A DNA stretch of 64,000 nt from Gymnodinialimonas phycosphaerae (GCF_019195455.1 NZ_JAIMBW010000001.1:868001-932000); one strand, 5' to 3'; numbered from the stretch's first letter, positions 25,060 to 35,940 are shown. Program-made: numbers and translations. Notes: generated by a model from the letters alone, not told the origin.

Positions 25060-26736
25060 TCAGAACAGCCCCTCGATCTCGCCCGCGTTGTTGAGGTGGA
25101 TGGCCTCGGCCGAGGGTTTGCGGGGCAGGCCCGGCATGGTCATGATCTCGCCGCAGACCGCGACGATGAAGCCGGCGCCCGCGCTCAGGCGCACTTCGCG
25201 GACGGGGATGGTGAAGCCCGTCGGCGCGCCCCGCTCGTTCGGGTCGGTGGTGAAGGAGTACTGGGTTTTCGCCATGCAGACGGGCAGGTTGCCATAGCCC
25301 TGATCCTCCCACAGCTTCAACTGATCGAGGGTTTTCTTGTCCATCACCGCCTCATCGGCGCGGTAGATGCCTTTGCAGACGGCCTGGATCTTCTCGGCCA
25401 GGGGCATGTCGTCGGGGTAGAGCGTGTGGAAATCCGCCTCGCCCTTTTCGATCACTTCGACGACCTTTTCGGCCAGCGGCGCCGAGCCCTCGCCGCCCAG
25501 TTCCCAGTGCCGCGACAGCACCGCCTCGGCCCCTTGGGAGGCGACGTAATCCTTCACCGCCTGCACTTCGGCGTCGGTGTCGGTGACGAAGTGGTTGATC
25601 GCCACGACCACCGGCACGCCAAAGGATTTGACGTTCTCGATGTGGCGCCCAAGGTTAGCGCAGCCGCTGTTGACCGCCTCCACGTTCTCCGCGCCCAGGT
25701 CCGCTTTCGCGACGCCGCCGTTCATCTTCATCGCGCGCACGGTGGCCACCACGACCACCACAGAGGGCGCCAGGCCCGCCTTGCGGCACTTGATATTCAT
25801 GAACTTTTCAGCCCCAAGGTCCGCGCCAAAGCCCGCTTCCGTCACCACGTAGTCACACAGTTTCAACGCCGTGGACGTCGCAATGACCGAGTTGCAGCCG
25901 TGGGCGATGTTGGCGAAGGGGCCACCGTGCACGAAGGCCGGGTTGTTCTCCAACGTCTGCACCAGGTTGGGCTGCATCGCATCCTTCAACAGCACCGTCA
26001 TCGCGCCGTCGGCCTTGATGTCGCGCGCATAAACCGGGCTGCGGTCGCGGCGGTAGGCCACGATCATCGCCCCCAGTTTTTCCTGCAGGTCCTTGAGGTC
26101 CTTGGCCAGGCACAGGATCGCCATCACCTCCGATGCGACGGTGATGTCAAAGCCGGCCTCCCGCGGGAAACCGTTGGCCACGCCGCCAAGGGACGTCGTG
26201 ATCTGCCGCAGCGCACGGTCGTTCATGTCCACCACGCGGCGCCAGACGACGCGGCGGGTGTCGATTTCCAGCTCATTGCCCCAATAGATGTGGTTGTCGA
26301 TCATCGCCGACAGCAACGAGTGGGCCGAGGTGATCGCGTGGAAATCCCCGGTGAAGTGGAGGTTCATATCCTCCATCGGGACAACCTGCGCGTAGCCGCC
26401 GCCCGCAGCGCCACCCTTCATCCCGAAGTTCGGCCCAAGGGACGCCTCGCGAATACACACCATCGCGTTCTTGCCGATGCGGTTCAGGCCGTCGCCCAGA
26501 CCCACCGTGGTCGTTGTCTTGCCCTCTCCAGCGGGCGTCGGATTGATCGCGGTCACCAGAATCAGGTGGCCGTTGTCGCGATCCTGCACGGAATTGATGA
26601 ACGATTGGCTAACCTTGGCCTTATCGTGGCCGTAGGGAAGCAGATCCGCACTCTCGATACCGATCTTCGCGCCAACCTCCTGGATCGGCCGCTTGCGCGC
26701 CTCACGAGCGATTTCAATGTCAGATTTGTAGCCCAT
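25060..26736 (-). CDS. fhs: Formate-tetrahydrofolate ligase
   Basis: A 558-residue 10-formyl-THF synthetase, full family length. The P-loop-like [16 protein letters not shown] is near residue 65, and [22 protein letters not shown] and [23 protein letters not shown] are family signatures. In this cluster it would run toward formate with ATP gain, as in C1 oxidation of methylated amines for energy. GGAGA precedes ATG 26736, and the cluster motif lies 40 bp upstream. Confidence 0.94.
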   Translation of the reverse strand: MGYKSDIEIAREARKRPIQEVGAKIGIESADLLPYGHDKAKVSQSFINSVQDRDNGHLILVTAINPTPAGEGKTTTTVGLGDGLNRIGKNAMVCIREASLGPNFGMKGGAAGGGYAQVVPMEDMNLHFTGDFHAITSAHSLLSAMIDNHIYWGNELEIDTRRVVWRRVVDMNDRALRQITTSLGGVANGFPREAGFDITVASEVMAILCLAKDLKDLQEKLGAMIVAYRRDRSPVYARDIKADGAMTVLLKDAMQPNLVQTLENNPAFVHGGPFANIAHGCNSVIATSTALKLCDYVVTEAGFGADLGAEKFMNIKCRKAGLAPSVVVVVATVRAMKMNGGVAKADLGAENVEAVNSGCANLGRHIENVKSFGVPVVVAINHFVTDTDAEVQAVKDYVASQGAEAVLSRHWELGGEGSAPLAEKVVEVIEKGEADFHTLYPDDMPLAEKIQAVCKGIYRADEAVMDKKTLDQLKLWEDQGYGNLPVCMAKTQYSFTTDPNERGAPTGFTIPVREVRLSAGAGFIVAVCGEIMTMPGLPRKPSAEAIHLNNAGEIEGLF

Positions 26737-26776
26737 GGTGCGGTCTCCGTGAAATTTTCCCCATGTTCAATAAATA

Positions 26777-26790
26777 TTCCTAAGGGTCAA
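26777..26790 (+). promoter_or_regulatory. Cluster motif upstream of fhs
   Basis: TTCCTAAGGGTCAA preceded by AAATA, almost the same as the amt copy but on the opposite strand to the gene it precedes (fhs, minus). This fits a loosely symmetric operator. Confidence 0.45.
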
Positions 26791-27551
26791 TTCAAAAATT
26801 CTGAGAGATGGAGCAACCGAAGTTCCCACACATGACCTGTCCAAGTCAGACGGTACCATTGCTTCGAACCACTTTGGTTGCTCAACCGGCTGCCCCTGAA
26901 GCCCAAATTCCAATGATTCATCGGCGCGGATTGTGAAGGCTTGGAGCCGTGGAATTTACGGGTTCCAAGCTCGGACCAGTCCTTCGCTTTCTCATCCTCG
27001 GTCATCACCAATGGGTTAGCGGCTTCTTCCCACGCCATATGCACGCCAGCGTGAGCATTTTTGTTACCTTTCCGAAAGCCTTTACTCGGCTGGGTCGAGG
27101 GATAGAGGAGGTGGCCAGACTAGAAACCCGCCCAATCATCGCCCTTCACCTGTCGTTGTTCTTGGGGGGGACTGCTCCAATTCGTGTGCACTGTGTGAAA
27201 CACAAAATAGCCTTCTGGCGCGCTGTGTCGGTCGTCTGGCGGCTGTGCGGATTCCGTTGAATTGAAGCGCGCGATGATCAGGAGCGGCTTGGGGCAGGAT
27301 GCGGTAGCATCCGAGGCTCGTCGGTCCCGGATCAGGTTCTGACAAGAGAAAGTTCCGGCGTATCAAGGTGTTTGGCTTGGGCGCCAGGCGTCTTGGCAAG
27401 GTCTGCCATGCGGGCTTAGCTGTCATTCCCGCGCCCTTGCTCTTAAGCCTCACCTGATGCAGCATCATGTGCGGAAGGGGAAAGCCCGTTTGACCGTTGG
27501 GCCATTTGGCAAACGGTCTGACACGGTGCCATGCTTTGGGAGGAGTGTGTC
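26791..27551. other. Gene-poor stretch
   Basis: About 760 bp without a recognisable gene. Open frames at 26787-27044 (-), 26949-27260 (+) and 27136-27558 (-) have no ribosome sites or family-like composition. The region marks the boundary between the methylamine cluster and the following genes and may be degenerated sequence. No RNA structure stood out. Confidence 0.5.
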
Positions 27552-28370
27552 GTGACACCTAAGATCGCAGGGTCCACACCACACGACAATCTGGCGGCCA
27601 AGCAGCAGGCCAAGCCCAAGGTCAATAAGGTGAGCGCGCGTGATATTACCGCGTCGTTAAGGGCCGGGTATGCCGACTTTCTGGCGCGTCCCTTCATGAG
27701 CGGCTTCTTCGGCCTGATCTATGCGGTTTTCGGAATTCTGATTGTTTGGAGCCTAGTCTGGCTCGGCAAGATCTGGATGATCATCCCCGCCATTGTGGGA
27801 TTTCCACTTGTCACGCCATTCGCCGCCGCCGGGCTCTATGAAATGTCCCGCCGGTTGCAGAAGAGAGAGAGTTTCGGCTGGTCTGAAATCTTCGCCGTCA
27901 TTGCAAAACAACGTAAGCGCGAAATGGGCTGGATGGCTTTTGTCACCCTGTTCATTTTCTGGGTGTGGATGTATCAGGTTCGGCTTTGGCTGGCGGTCAC
28001 CTTGCAGAATGCATCCTTCTCGGATCTTGGCGGGTTCTTGAACGCCGTATTGTTTACACCACAGGGCTGGACCTTCCTTGCGATTGGTACCTGCGTCGGC
28101 GCATTGCTGTCGGCTGTCCTGTTCTCGGTGACTGTTGTCGCCATGCCTATGCTGCTCGACCGGGAAACCGATATTGTTTCCGCCATGCTCACGTCTATTC
28201 GTGTCGTCACGGAAAACCCGGTGGTCATGCTCACTTGGGCGGCGATCATCTCGGTCACCATGCTGTTGTCGATGGTTCCCGCGTTTCTCGGCCTGATCTT
28301 CACCCTGCCGATCCTTGGACACACCACATGGCATCTCTATCAACGGGTCGTTCCACCAGCAGAAGCGTGA
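27552..28370 (+). CDS. DUF2189 family integral membrane protein
   Basis: A 272-residue protein with about six hydrophobic segments. DUF2189 resemblance is in LRAGYADFLARPFMSGFFGLIYAVFGILI, GFPLVTPFAAAGLYEMSRRLQKRESFGW and MLTSIRVVTENPVVMLTWAAII. Start GTG 27552 with GGGAGGAG at 27538-27545 and 6-nt spacing. The N-terminal ~45 residues are hydrophilic and cytosolic. Function of the family is not known. It stands alone between two noncoding stretches. Confidence 0.8.
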   Translation: MTPKIAGSTPHDNLAAKQQAKPKVNKVSARDITASLRAGYADFLARPFMSGFFGLIYAVFGILIVWSLVWLGKIWMIIPAIVGFPLVTPFAAAGLYEMSRRLQKRESFGWSEIFAVIAKQRKREMGWMAFVTLFIFWVWMYQVRLWLAVTLQNASFSDLGGFLNAVLFTPQGWTFLAIGTCVGALLSAVLFSVTVVAMPMLLDRETDIVSAMLTSIRVVTENPVVMLTWAAIISVTMLLSMVPAFLGLIFTLPILGHTTWHLYQRVVPPAEA

Positions 28371-28751
28371 TCTGTCCGGTCATCGCCCGGAGCAACTTCA
28401 GCCAACCCTTGCCAGCACCGTACGCATTGACGTCACCTACGGCACAAAATCGACAAATGCCCATTGAAGATCTGCTGCGGTTTCCTTTTTCTCAAGCAGA
28501 CATTCACCAAAAGGGCATTCAGACGCTTTTCCCGGCGGCGGACATTGGACCTGATTGAAACCGCCACGGTCGAGTTGCTTTATGGATGCTTGATGCATCG
28601 CTCGGGGCGTAAGTCTTCGACGTAGCGCATTCACAGAACAGGGGCCGGACGTAGCATATTGCCGTCAGCCGGATGATTTTGGCTCGTCGTGAAGGCGCTG
28701 AAATTGCGTTGGCCTTGCGCACGAAACAGCCTTCCGACTCAAGTTGGAGAC
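28371..28751. other. Noncoding stretch
   Basis: A 381-bp gap between the DUF2189 gene and the end of rhaK. Only short overlapping frames without ribosome sites are present; I see no RNA gene, repeat or clear terminator for either convergent transcript. Confidence 0.5.
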
Positions 28752-30152
28752 TTACCGATTGGATTGATTGATCGCCATGCCGTCATGGTCATTGATCGCT
28801 TTGGTCCAACTTTGCGCGTAAACGCTTAGCAATGCGTCCGTTTCAAAGGGTTGGTGTTCACTGTATTGAGGGGGTTCCTGCGACGTTCCTGCAACCAATC
28901 GAGCGGCGCCCTGACTCGTTCCGGTCGCGTTATTTGTTGCCAGAACCGGGCAACGGGTCGCGACAGCCAGCATATCCAAATAGTCCCGATTGGTTGCGAA
29001 GGGTCCTTCGACGATGATGTCACCTATGTGACCCGTCAGCTTCAAGCATTCGGCGGTCACCATTGCGAGGTAGTAGGATGTGGCTAGGCTTCGCTGGCCT
29101 GATCCATGGGGCGGCTCATATGGTCGCCATTTGGCCGTGCGTCCCTTGAACGGCCCCGTCAAAGGCGCGCTTGAAGGCAGGAGCATCACCGGTTGATCCA
29201 GGACAGATTTCCGATCTGCCGGCGTTGGCGCGCAGAATGTGCCATCTATGACAGTCTCGAACTCGCGTCCTCCCATGAACCTCGCCGACGGGGTTGGGTC
29301 TCCGTGGGCGTTTACATTCACCAGTGTATCTCGGTCCTCATCAAGTTGTGGTTCCCGCCCGCCGATGGTCATCGCAATGACCCAAGTTCCGGTAGAAACG
29401 ACAGAGAACGGAGTTTTGCGTGTCATCAGGTGGGGCAGCAGCGAGGCGTTGGAATCGTGAATGCCGCAGGTCACCGGTGTGGTGATCGGCAAGCCCGTTT
29501 GCCGCGCCACGTCCGGCAGGATCGTTCCCAATACATCAGACGCCATCCGCACTGGCGCCATCTTTCCCGCGATCCCCAGAGCAGCCACCAGCGGCGAAAA
29601 GCTGTTGTGGCTGGGGTTCCAAAGGTCTGTATGGCAGCCAAGCGACGTCCGCTCGGTTGTGGCAACTCCGGTCAATCGGTAGGCCCAGAACTGTGGATAA
29701 GTCAGGATCTGCGCGGTCTTTTCGCGAAGGCCGGGGTCTTGATCAAACATCCAATGAAGTTGCGCGCCGATGTTCAGGCCGCCTGCCAGCCGGGCAGATC
29801 CTGTCTCGGCAAAAGGCGAACGCAGAAGGTCATAGGCCTCGGTCAGGTCATCGGGGCCGGGATGTTCATAATCCAGCATTGGCGCGGCCAGATTGCCATT
29901 GGCATCCAGAAGAACGCAAGACGCGCCATGGGCGGTGATGGAAATTGCATCGATCCCGTGGCTGGCATGGAAGTCGCGCAGGCTATCGAGCAGGAACGCC
30001 CAATGCCCTTCAAGATCAAAATGCGGCCACGGTGGGCCGGGCGAAACGATGTTGGGGCGCGTGACGACGGCAACTTCATCAAAAGTGACACGGTCCACCA
30101 GCGCCAGCTTGGCGTTGGACTTTCCAATATCGATAACGGCGATATGGCTCAT
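28752..30152 (-). CDS. rhaK: L-rhamnose-pathway sugar kinase (FGGY family)
   Basis: A 466-residue FGGY carbohydrate kinase. The N-terminal phosphate loop is [32 protein letters not shown] and [12 protein letters not shown] belong to the first domain, and [10 protein letters not shown] and [16 protein letters not shown] to the second. It is last in the order rhaRSTPQUK seen in Rhizobium leguminosarum, where RhaK phosphorylates the rhamnose-derived ketose and is also needed for uptake by the ABC transporter. The start overlaps rhaU by ATGA. Confidence 0.87.
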   Translation of the reverse strand: MSHIAVIDIGKSNAKLALVDRVTFDEVAVVTRPNIVSPGPPWPHFDLEGHWAFLLDSLRDFHASHGIDAISITAHGASCVLLDANGNLAAPMLDYEHPGPDDLTEAYDLLRSPFAETGSARLAGGLNIGAQLHWMFDQDPGLREKTAQILTYPQFWAYRLTGVATTERTSLGCHTDLWNPSHNSFSPLVAALGIAGKMAPVRMASDVLGTILPDVARQTGLPITTPVTCGIHDSNASLLPHLMTRKTPFSVVSTGTWVIAMTIGGREPQLDEDRDTLVNVNAHGDPTPSARFMGGREFETVIDGTFCAPTPADRKSVLDQPVMLLPSSAPLTGPFKGRTAKWRPYEPPHGSGQRSLATSYYLAMVTAECLKLTGHIGDIIVEGPFATNRDYLDMLAVATRCPVLATNNATGTSQGAARLVAGTSQEPPQYSEHQPFETDALLSVYAQSWTKAINDHDGMAINQSNR

Positions 30153-30463
30153 GGCATGTGGAAGACAGGGGTGAGGGGCTTGGCGACGGGTTCATTATTG
30201 GGATGCGTTGCCATGATATCGGCCATATGTGCCCACCAACGTTGCATCACCGGATGATCCGGCAGGGCGTCCATTGTGTGATCATCGGTGCGCCATAGGA
30301 CGCCGAACAGCACGCCGGTCTCTTCGTCCAGATGGATCGAGTAATCGCTGACGCCGGCCTTTTTCAGCAGGTCCACAAGCTCGGGCCATATCTTTTCATG
30401 GCGATTTCGATACTCGTCCAGGCATTCGGGGTTCAACTGCATCTTGAAGGCGAATTTTTCCAT
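30149..30463 (-). CDS. rhaU: L-rhamnose mutarotase
   Basis: A 104-residue protein of the RhaM/RhaU dimeric alpha-beta fold that interconverts the anomers of L-rhamnose. Characteristic are [41 protein letters not shown] and the C-terminal [12 protein letters not shown]. The start is ATG 30463 behind GGAGGG; it shares one base with the rhaQ stop, and its own stop overlaps rhaK by ATGA, so the three are coupled. Confidence 0.9.
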   Translation of the reverse strand: MEKFAFKMQLNPECLDEYRNRHEKIWPELVDLLKKAGVSDYSIHLDEETGVLFGVLWRTDDHTMDALPDHPVMQRWWAHMADIMATHPNNEPVAKPLTPVFHMP

Positions 30464-31461
30464 CACGCCCTCCAAATCGACCAGAGGCGAGGCAGTGCGA
30501 TCACGCCGATCAACAGGCAGCCGATGAAGATCGACATGACGATGCCGGGAACGTTCAGAAGTCCAAGGCCAAAAGTCACCAGTCCCATTACAAAGGCCGC
30601 GATGACGACGCCGGGGATGGAGCCCGATCCGCCTAGAATGTTGATGCCGCCAAGGACCACCATGGTGACGATCTCCAATTCCCACCCCAGCGCGATTGTG
30701 GGTCGGGTCGAGCCAAGCCGCGCGGTCAGGCAGATCGCCGCGACGCCAGACATCAGCCCTGTCAGCAGGAATAGGATGAACTTTACCCGCGCCACGCGGA
30801 TGCCCGAAAACAACGCGCCCGTGGGATTGTTGCCGATGGCGTAGACCGCGCGGCCAAAGTTGGTGCGGTGCAGTAGGACGTAGTAAAGCAAGGCGAGGAC
30901 AGCGAAGAGGACGAATTCAAACGAGATAACCCACCAGACGTAGCCTTGCCCGAAATAGCTGAACTCTGATGGGTAGCCGCGAAAGCCTTGGTCGCCCAGG
31001 ATGATGTACGAGATACCACGAAACAGGCTCATCGTGCCGATGGTCACGACGATGGACGGCAACCCAAGGCCTGTCACCAGAAAGCCATTGAACCCGCCGC
31101 ATATCAAGCCTGTCCCAAGTCCGATCAAGACCAGTCCCACGACGCCCACGTCGAATTGCAACGCAAATCCCATGGCGGTAGAGGCCAGCGCAATGATTGA
31201 GGCAACCGAAAGGTCGATCTCGCCAGCCACGATCAGGAGCGCCATGGCGAAGGCGATCATGGCTTTCTCGGTGAAGTTGAAGGTCGCGTCGCTTAGGTTC
31301 CAAGCGTTGAGGAAGTAAGGCGAAAGAAACGAGTTGGTGATGAAAATCGCAATGGCGACGGCCAACAGTAGTGTTTCCCACGACTTGAAGGCTCGCACGA
31401 CGGGGCTTTGCAACCGGTCAGGCAAATCGCGGCTGGTTTGATTGAAACCGACGTCACTCAT
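30463..31461 (-). CDS. rhaQ: Rhamnose ABC transporter permease RhaQ
   Basis: A 332-residue BPD_transp_2 (RbsC-like) permease with about 8-10 membrane segments ([63 protein letters not shown]). It starts at ATG 31461 ([17 protein letters not shown]), overlapping the rhaP stop by ATGA; the longer open frame to 32265 merely reads across rhaP in the wrong phase. It pairs with RhaP as the membrane channel. Confidence 0.9.
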   Translation of the reverse strand: MSDVGFNQTSRDLPDRLQSPVVRAFKSWETLLLAVAIAIFITNSFLSPYFLNAWNLSDATFNFTEKAMIAFAMALLIVAGEIDLSVASIIALASTAMGFALQFDVGVVGLVLIGLGTGLICGGFNGFLVTGLGLPSIVVTIGTMSLFRGISYIILGDQGFRGYPSEFSYFGQGYVWWVISFEFVLFAVLALLYYVLLHRTNFGRAVYAIGNNPTGALFSGIRVARVKFILFLLTGLMSGVAAICLTARLGSTRPTIALGWELEIVTMVVLGGINILGGSGSIPGVVIAAFVMGLVTFGLGLLNVPGIVMSIFIGCLLIGVIALPRLWSIWRA

Positions 31462-32444
31462 GCCTGTGCCTCCACTTCGGCTCGTTTCAAGATGATGCGG
31501 CCCTTCGTGCGGCCAGCTCGGGCGTTGAACGCCACGGCGATCACGATGGCAGCGCCCGAAATTGCCAGCTGCCAGAAGGGCGAGATGCCGACCACGGGCA
31601 GGGCGTTCTTGATAATTCCAAGAAAAATTGCGCCCAGAATGGCCCCCATCAGGGTCCCCGCACCGCCCGCAATGGCGATGCCACCGATCACGCAGGCGGC
31701 CACCACCTCCAATTCGAACCCCTTGGCGATGTCGACATAGGCGACTGAGTAGCGCGCGACCCACAGATACCCGGTCAAGCCCGCTAGCATGCCCGAGAGA
31801 ACGAAGGCGTTGAACTGCGTGCGCCCCACATTGATGCCCGCATAGACGGCCGCATGGGGGTTGCCGCCAACGGCATAGAACGCGCGACCAAGAGGTGTGC
31901 GGGAGATAACAACGAAGAAGACGGCAGCGGTAAGGATAGCGATCCAGGCGAGGACTGGCAGGCCAAGAATTTCTGCGCGAGGGAAGCCCGTGAAAGCGGG
32001 CGACATCTCGTGGGCATTGACCCATGCGCCGTCGGAAATCACGAAGATGATGCCGCGATAGATCGTGAGGGTACCAAGCGTCACCACGATGGGCGGGATG
32101 GTCAGTTTCCACACGAGGATACCGTTGATCGCTCCCAGCAGCGCACCGAGGATCAGGGCCACGGCAATGATTGCAGGGATCGGAAGACCGGGGTAGGCGA
32201 CGTTGAGCATCGCGCAGACCATCCCCGTGAGCGCCAGGTTCGCGGCAACAGAAAGATCGATGCAACGCGTCAGGATCACGATGGCCTGGCCCACGGCCAG
32301 GATGATCAGCGGCGACGTATCTGTGAAGACGTTCACCAGATTGGCCGGGTCGATGAATGCGGGGAATCTGCTTGCGATCAATGCGGTGAGGGCAAGGATG
32401 ACGCCCACCAACAAAGCCTCGCGGGATTTGAGGATGCGGATCAT
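31458..32444 (-). CDS. rhaP: Rhamnose ABC transporter permease RhaP
   Basis: A 328-residue permease of the same family (ILTRCIDLSVAANLALTGMVCAMLN, VTLGTLTIYRGIIFVISDGAWV, AFYAVGGNPHAAVYAGI). The conserved LxxGxxTIYRG and GRAFYAVGGN motifs mark sugar importers of the ribose/rhamnose class. It overlaps rhaT upstream and rhaQ downstream by 4 bp each. Confidence 0.9.
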   Translation of the reverse strand: MIRILKSREALLVGVILALTALIASRFPAFIDPANLVNVFTDTSPLIILAVGQAIVILTRCIDLSVAANLALTGMVCAMLNVAYPGLPIPAIIAVALILGALLGAINGILVWKLTIPPIVVTLGTLTIYRGIIFVISDGAWVNAHEMSPAFTGFPRAEILGLPVLAWIAILTAAVFFVVISRTPLGRAFYAVGGNPHAAVYAGINVGRTQFNAFVLSGMLAGLTGYLWVARYSVAYVDIAKGFELEVVAACVIGGIAIAGGAGTLMGAILGAIFLGIIKNALPVVGISPFWQLAISGAAIVIAVAFNARAGRTKGRIILKRAEVEAQA

Positions 32445-33973
32445 GCTGCGGCTCCTATGCCTGCGGCGTGGCGGACAAGGATTTCTGGGCTCAACCCATC
32501 GCGGCCGAGTTCCGCCGCGATCAGCCCTTCGCGCATAACGATAACACGGTCAGACATGCCGAGAATTTCTGGGATCTCCGAGCTGACCATAATGACCGCC
32601 AGCCCCTCTGCCGCCAGTTCCGCCATGAACGCATGCACGGCAGCCTTGGATCCGATGTCGATGCCCTTTGTCGGCTCATCAAGTATGATGACGCGCGGCT
32701 TTGTCGCCAACCATTTGGCGATGACCACTTTTTGCTGATTGCCGCCGGACAGATTGCCCACGTCTTGATCAAGGGAAGCGGCGCGTAGCTCCAGCCGCTC
32801 GGTATAACGACGGGCCAGGGCAAATTCATTGGCCAAGTTCAGGAACCCGTGTCGAGAGGTTTGTGACAACGACGGCAACGTCACATTCTGGAAAATCGGC
32901 AGGCCCAAAACCGCACCCTGTTTTCCGCGATCCTCGGGCACGTAGACGATGCCATTGGAAATGGCGTCGGCGGGCGACCGGATGGTGCGAGCCTCGCCGC
33001 CAATATGCAGCATCCCGGCGGAGGGTTTGGTGATGCCGAAAATCGCTTGCATCAGCTCGGACCGCCCCGCGCCGACAAGGCCGTAGAAGCCCAGGATTTC
33101 ACCGGCGTTGAGCGTAAGCGAGATGTCGTCGAATTCTGTGGGATGGGCATAGCCTTCGACGCGCAGGACCTGCTTGCCGGTATTGGGCTGGCGCGCCGGA
33201 AAAATCTGGTCCACGGCGCGGCCGACCATGAGTTGCACCAGATCCCCTTCGTTCACATCGGCCATCAGGCCCGCACCCACATGCTCTCCGTCGCGAAAGA
33301 CGGCGAAACGGTCAGCGATGCGAAAAACCTCATCGAACTTGTGAGAGATAAAAAGGATCGCCCGGCCCTCGGCCTTGAGGCGATTAACCAATTCGTAAAG
33401 CTCCTCGATTTCCTTCTGCGACAATGCCGCAGTCGGTTCATCCATGATGACCACGCGCGCGTCGACCGACAGCGCTCGGGCGATGGCCACGAGGTGTTTG
33501 TTGGCAATGCCCAGATCCTTGAGGGGGGTAGTAGCGGTCAACGGCGCGTCGATGCGGTCCAGAATTTCCTGGGCGCGCGCATTCATTGCGCCGGTATCGA
33601 TCAGCCCGAACCGTCCCCGGGGGGCGTGGCCGATAAAGATGTTTTCGGCCACAGAAAGTTCGTCAAACAAGACCGTTTCTTGATGAATTGCGGTAATTCC
33701 CGCGGCGGTCGCATCTTCGGCGGACGTGAAGTGGACCGGAAAGTCATCGATGGAAATTGTTCCAGCATCGGCACGATAGATCCCAGTGAGCACCTTCACG
33801 ATTGTCGACTTTCCCGCGCCGTTTTCGCCGATCAGCGCCGTCACTTGCCCGGGGTAGAGCTCCAACGACACCTCATTGAGGGCCTTCACACCGGGGAAGG
33901 TCTTGGTGATCCCGGCAAGACGGAGGACGGGTGTGTCCTGCGCCTCTGTTGTGCTGAGGGCTGGTTGGAGCAT
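32441..33973 (-). CDS. rhaT: Rhamnose ABC transporter ATP-binding protein RhaT
   Basis: A 510-residue two-domain sugar ABC ATPase. The first domain has an intact Walker A (GENGAGKST, near residue 50) and Walker B (VVIMDEPTAALSQ). The second has the usual degenerate P-loop (GLVGAGRSE) but a good signature (LSGGNQQKV) and VIILDEPTKGID. It is the ATPase of the RhaSTPQ importer. The start is 69 bp from the rhaS stop. Confidence 0.9.
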   Translation of the reverse strand: MLQPALSTTEAQDTPVLRLAGITKTFPGVKALNEVSLELYPGQVTALIGENGAGKSTIVKVLTGIYRADAGTISIDDFPVHFTSAEDATAAGITAIHQETVLFDELSVAENIFIGHAPRGRFGLIDTGAMNARAQEILDRIDAPLTATTPLKDLGIANKHLVAIARALSVDARVVIMDEPTAALSQKEIEELYELVNRLKAEGRAILFISHKFDEVFRIADRFAVFRDGEHVGAGLMADVNEGDLVQLMVGRAVDQIFPARQPNTGKQVLRVEGYAHPTEFDDISLTLNAGEILGFYGLVGAGRSELMQAIFGITKPSAGMLHIGGEARTIRSPADAISNGIVYVPEDRGKQGAVLGLPIFQNVTLPSLSQTSRHGFLNLANEFALARRYTERLELRAASLDQDVGNLSGGNQQKVVIAKWLATKPRVIILDEPTKGIDIGSKAAVHAFMAELAAEGLAVIMVSSEIPEILGMSDRVIVMREGLIAAELGRDGLSPEILVRHAAGIGAAA

Positions 33974-34042
33974 CGGAACATCCGTGAGGTTTGGGAAACC
34001 CGGCGCACGTGGTCGCGCGCCGGGCCATGCATGGGGCGAAGA

Positions 34043-35047
34043 TCAGAAGATCTCGCGGAACTGCTCGATGTTAGAGGCATCGTAGGTGAACGGGTTGGCC
34101 ATGGCACCGGTGGTGGTGTCGTCCAACTCCAACTCACCCATTCGGCCCATCGGGACAACCGCGCCGGGCTCTGCCACGACTTCGTTGACCGACAATTCAT
34201 AGGCCAGCATCGTCGCCGCGTAGCCAAGATCGATCGGGTTCCAAATCGCAAAGCTTTGCGATGCGCCGCTCTCGATGGCGCCGGCCATCTCGGACGGCAG
34301 GCCAAGACCCGTGACATTCACCTGGCCAACCATGTCCTGGTCCACCACGGCCTGGGCCGCGGCCACGATGCCCACGGAGGTCGGCGCAATGATCGCGTCG
34401 AGATCGGGGTAGGTCTGCATGAGGCCCACGGCTTCGCGGTAGGAGCGGTCGGCGAGGTCATCGCCATAGACCGTCGCAACCACCTCGATGCCAGGATAGT
34501 CGCCCATGACGGCGTTCATCTCGGCGATCCAGGTATTCTGGTTCGTGGAGGTTGCCGTAGCAGATAGAAGGGCCACTTGCCCGCCGTCGGGCAGGTGATC
34601 AGCGGCAAGTTGAATGATCGTCCGCCCGATCAGGGCGTCCGAGGACGGTGCGAGGTGCAGCATCCGGCCTTCCTCCGCGACACCAGAGTCGAACGACAGC
34701 ACCGTGATGCCGCGCTGCATCGCACGTTGAAGCACCGGGACGACCGCGTCAGGGTCATTGGCGGAGATGACGATTGCATCGACACCTTGAGCGATCAGCG
34801 AATTGATGACTTCAATCTGACCCTCGGCCGTGGTGGACGTGGGGCCTGTATAGATGATCTCGACGTTGCCGAGTTCTTCTGCGGCTTCCATCGCACCATC
34901 GTTTGCGGCCTCGAAGAAGCCGATGCCAAGCGCCTTGACCACCAGCGCGATCCGGATCGGCTCATGCGCATCCGCATAGGCTGCGCCGCCGGCCATCATC
35001 ATGGCAGCCAAAGCGGTGCCACCAAAGATTCTACGTGTGATACTCAT
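34043..35047 (-). CDS. rhaS: Rhamnose ABC transporter substrate-binding protein RhaS
   Basis: A 334-residue periplasmic binding protein of the ribose-binding fold. The start is ATG 35047 behind GGGAGGA; the N-terminus (MSITRRIFGGTALAAMMMAGGAAYADA) is a signal peptide with a twin-arginine-like RR pair but probably Sec-exported. The mature part contains VDAIVISANDPDAVVPVLQRAMQRGITVLSFDSG, typical for the sugar-binding cleft. The gene is transcribed from rhaR into rhaT. Confidence 0.9.
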   Translation of the reverse strand: MSITRRIFGGTALAAMMMAGGAAYADAHEPIRIALVVKALGIGFFEAANDGAMEAAEELGNVEIIYTGPTSTTAEGQIEVINSLIAQGVDAIVISANDPDAVVPVLQRAMQRGITVLSFDSGVAEEGRMLHLAPSSDALIGRTIIQLAADHLPDGGQVALLSATATSTNQNTWIAEMNAVMGDYPGIEVVATVYGDDLADRSYREAVGLMQTYPDLDAIIAPTSVGIVAAAQAVVDQDMVGQVNVTGLGLPSEMAGAIESGASQSFAIWNPIDLGYAATMLAYELSVNEVVAEPGAVVPMGRMGELELDDTTTGAMANPFTYDASNIEQFREIF

Positions 35048-35088
35048 GTCATTTCCTCCCATTGAGTTCGTCTTGCTGGATGCGGGCG

Positions 35089-35889
35089 TCAGCCCGATCC
35101 TGTTTCCGCCGCGGCGCCTGTTTGCGTCACGATCAGTTTGATTTCCGCCGCCTCCAGCATCGCTACCGCGCGGTCGGATATGCCGTCGTCCGTGATCACC
35201 ACGTCGATCCGGTTGAGCGGGCAAAGAACGAGGCTGGAGCGCTGTTCGAATTTTGAGCTGTCGACCAGCACGACCAATTCATCGGCCTGACCGATGAGTT
35301 TCTGCTCGGCCTGGATCAAAAGCGGATCAGCCTCCATCAGTCCAAGGGGCCCGAGGCCTTGCGCACCCATAAACATACGGGTCGCCGCAAAATTGCGCGT
35401 CACGTCATTATCGAACGGCGACAGGATGATGTTCTGCTCGCGGTAAATCACACCGCCCGAAAGCATGATTGTGTTCTTGGAATTCTTCAGCAGATGTTCG
35501 GCGATGGGAAAGCTGTTGGTGAACACCTGCATCCGGCGCGTCGCCAGCGGGTGGACCATTTGAAACGTCGTCGTGCCGCCATTGATGATGATCGCATCAC
35601 CGTCACTGCACAGATCCACTGCGGCGCGCGCGATGGCCTGCTTTTCCGGCCCACGCATGGTCTCATTAACCGCAAAGGTGCGGCCGGCAAGGCCAACAAA
35701 GCTCGGCGGGGCCAGCGCTTCAGCACCTCCGCGAACACGGCGCAGACGATTTTTGGTGTGAAGGGTGTTGATGTCACGACGCACCGTCGCCTCAGACGCG
35801 CCGGTGAGCGCGCAGAAGTCGGCAACCGTTACAACGGGGCGCTCTTGCACCGCAGACAGGATGACGTTGTGGCGTTCTTTTTCGTGCAT
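35089..35889 (-). CDS. rhaR: DeoR-family transcriptional regulator of rhamnose catabolism
   Basis: A 266-residue DeoR regulator: N-terminal winged HTH (VTVADFCALTGASEATVRRDINTLHTKNRLRRVRGGA, residues about 20-55) and a C-terminal sugar-phosphate-isomerase-like sensor domain with IINGGTTTFQMV and MLSGGVIYREQN. The start ATG 35889 has GGGAGGA upstream. First gene of rhaRSTPQUK and divergent from rhaDI, it likely represses both units through the dyads in the 190-bp gap. Confidence 0.88.
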   Translation of the reverse strand: MHEKERHNVILSAVQERPVVTVADFCALTGASEATVRRDINTLHTKNRLRRVRGGAEALAPPSFVGLAGRTFAVNETMRGPEKQAIARAAVDLCSDGDAIIINGGTTTFQMVHPLATRRMQVFTNSFPIAEHLLKNSKNTIMLSGGVIYREQNIILSPFDNDVTRNFAATRMFMGAQGLGPLGLMEADPLLIQAEQKLIGQADELVVLVDSSKFEQRSSLVLCPLNRIDVVITDDGISDRAVAMLEAAEIKLIVTQTGAAAETGSG

Positions 35890-35940
35890 CGAATCCTCCC
35901 AAACTCAAGCAATCGTGGTCTGGCATCCCGGCACCTGTCA

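Noticed and set aside
26787..27558. Small genes at 26787-27044, 26949-27260 and 27136-27558
   Set aside because: No ribosome site, no domain, overlapping on both strands.
30463..32265. A 600-residue protein across rhaQ and rhaP
   Set aside because: The N-terminal half is rhaP read out of phase; only the part from 31461 is rhaQ.
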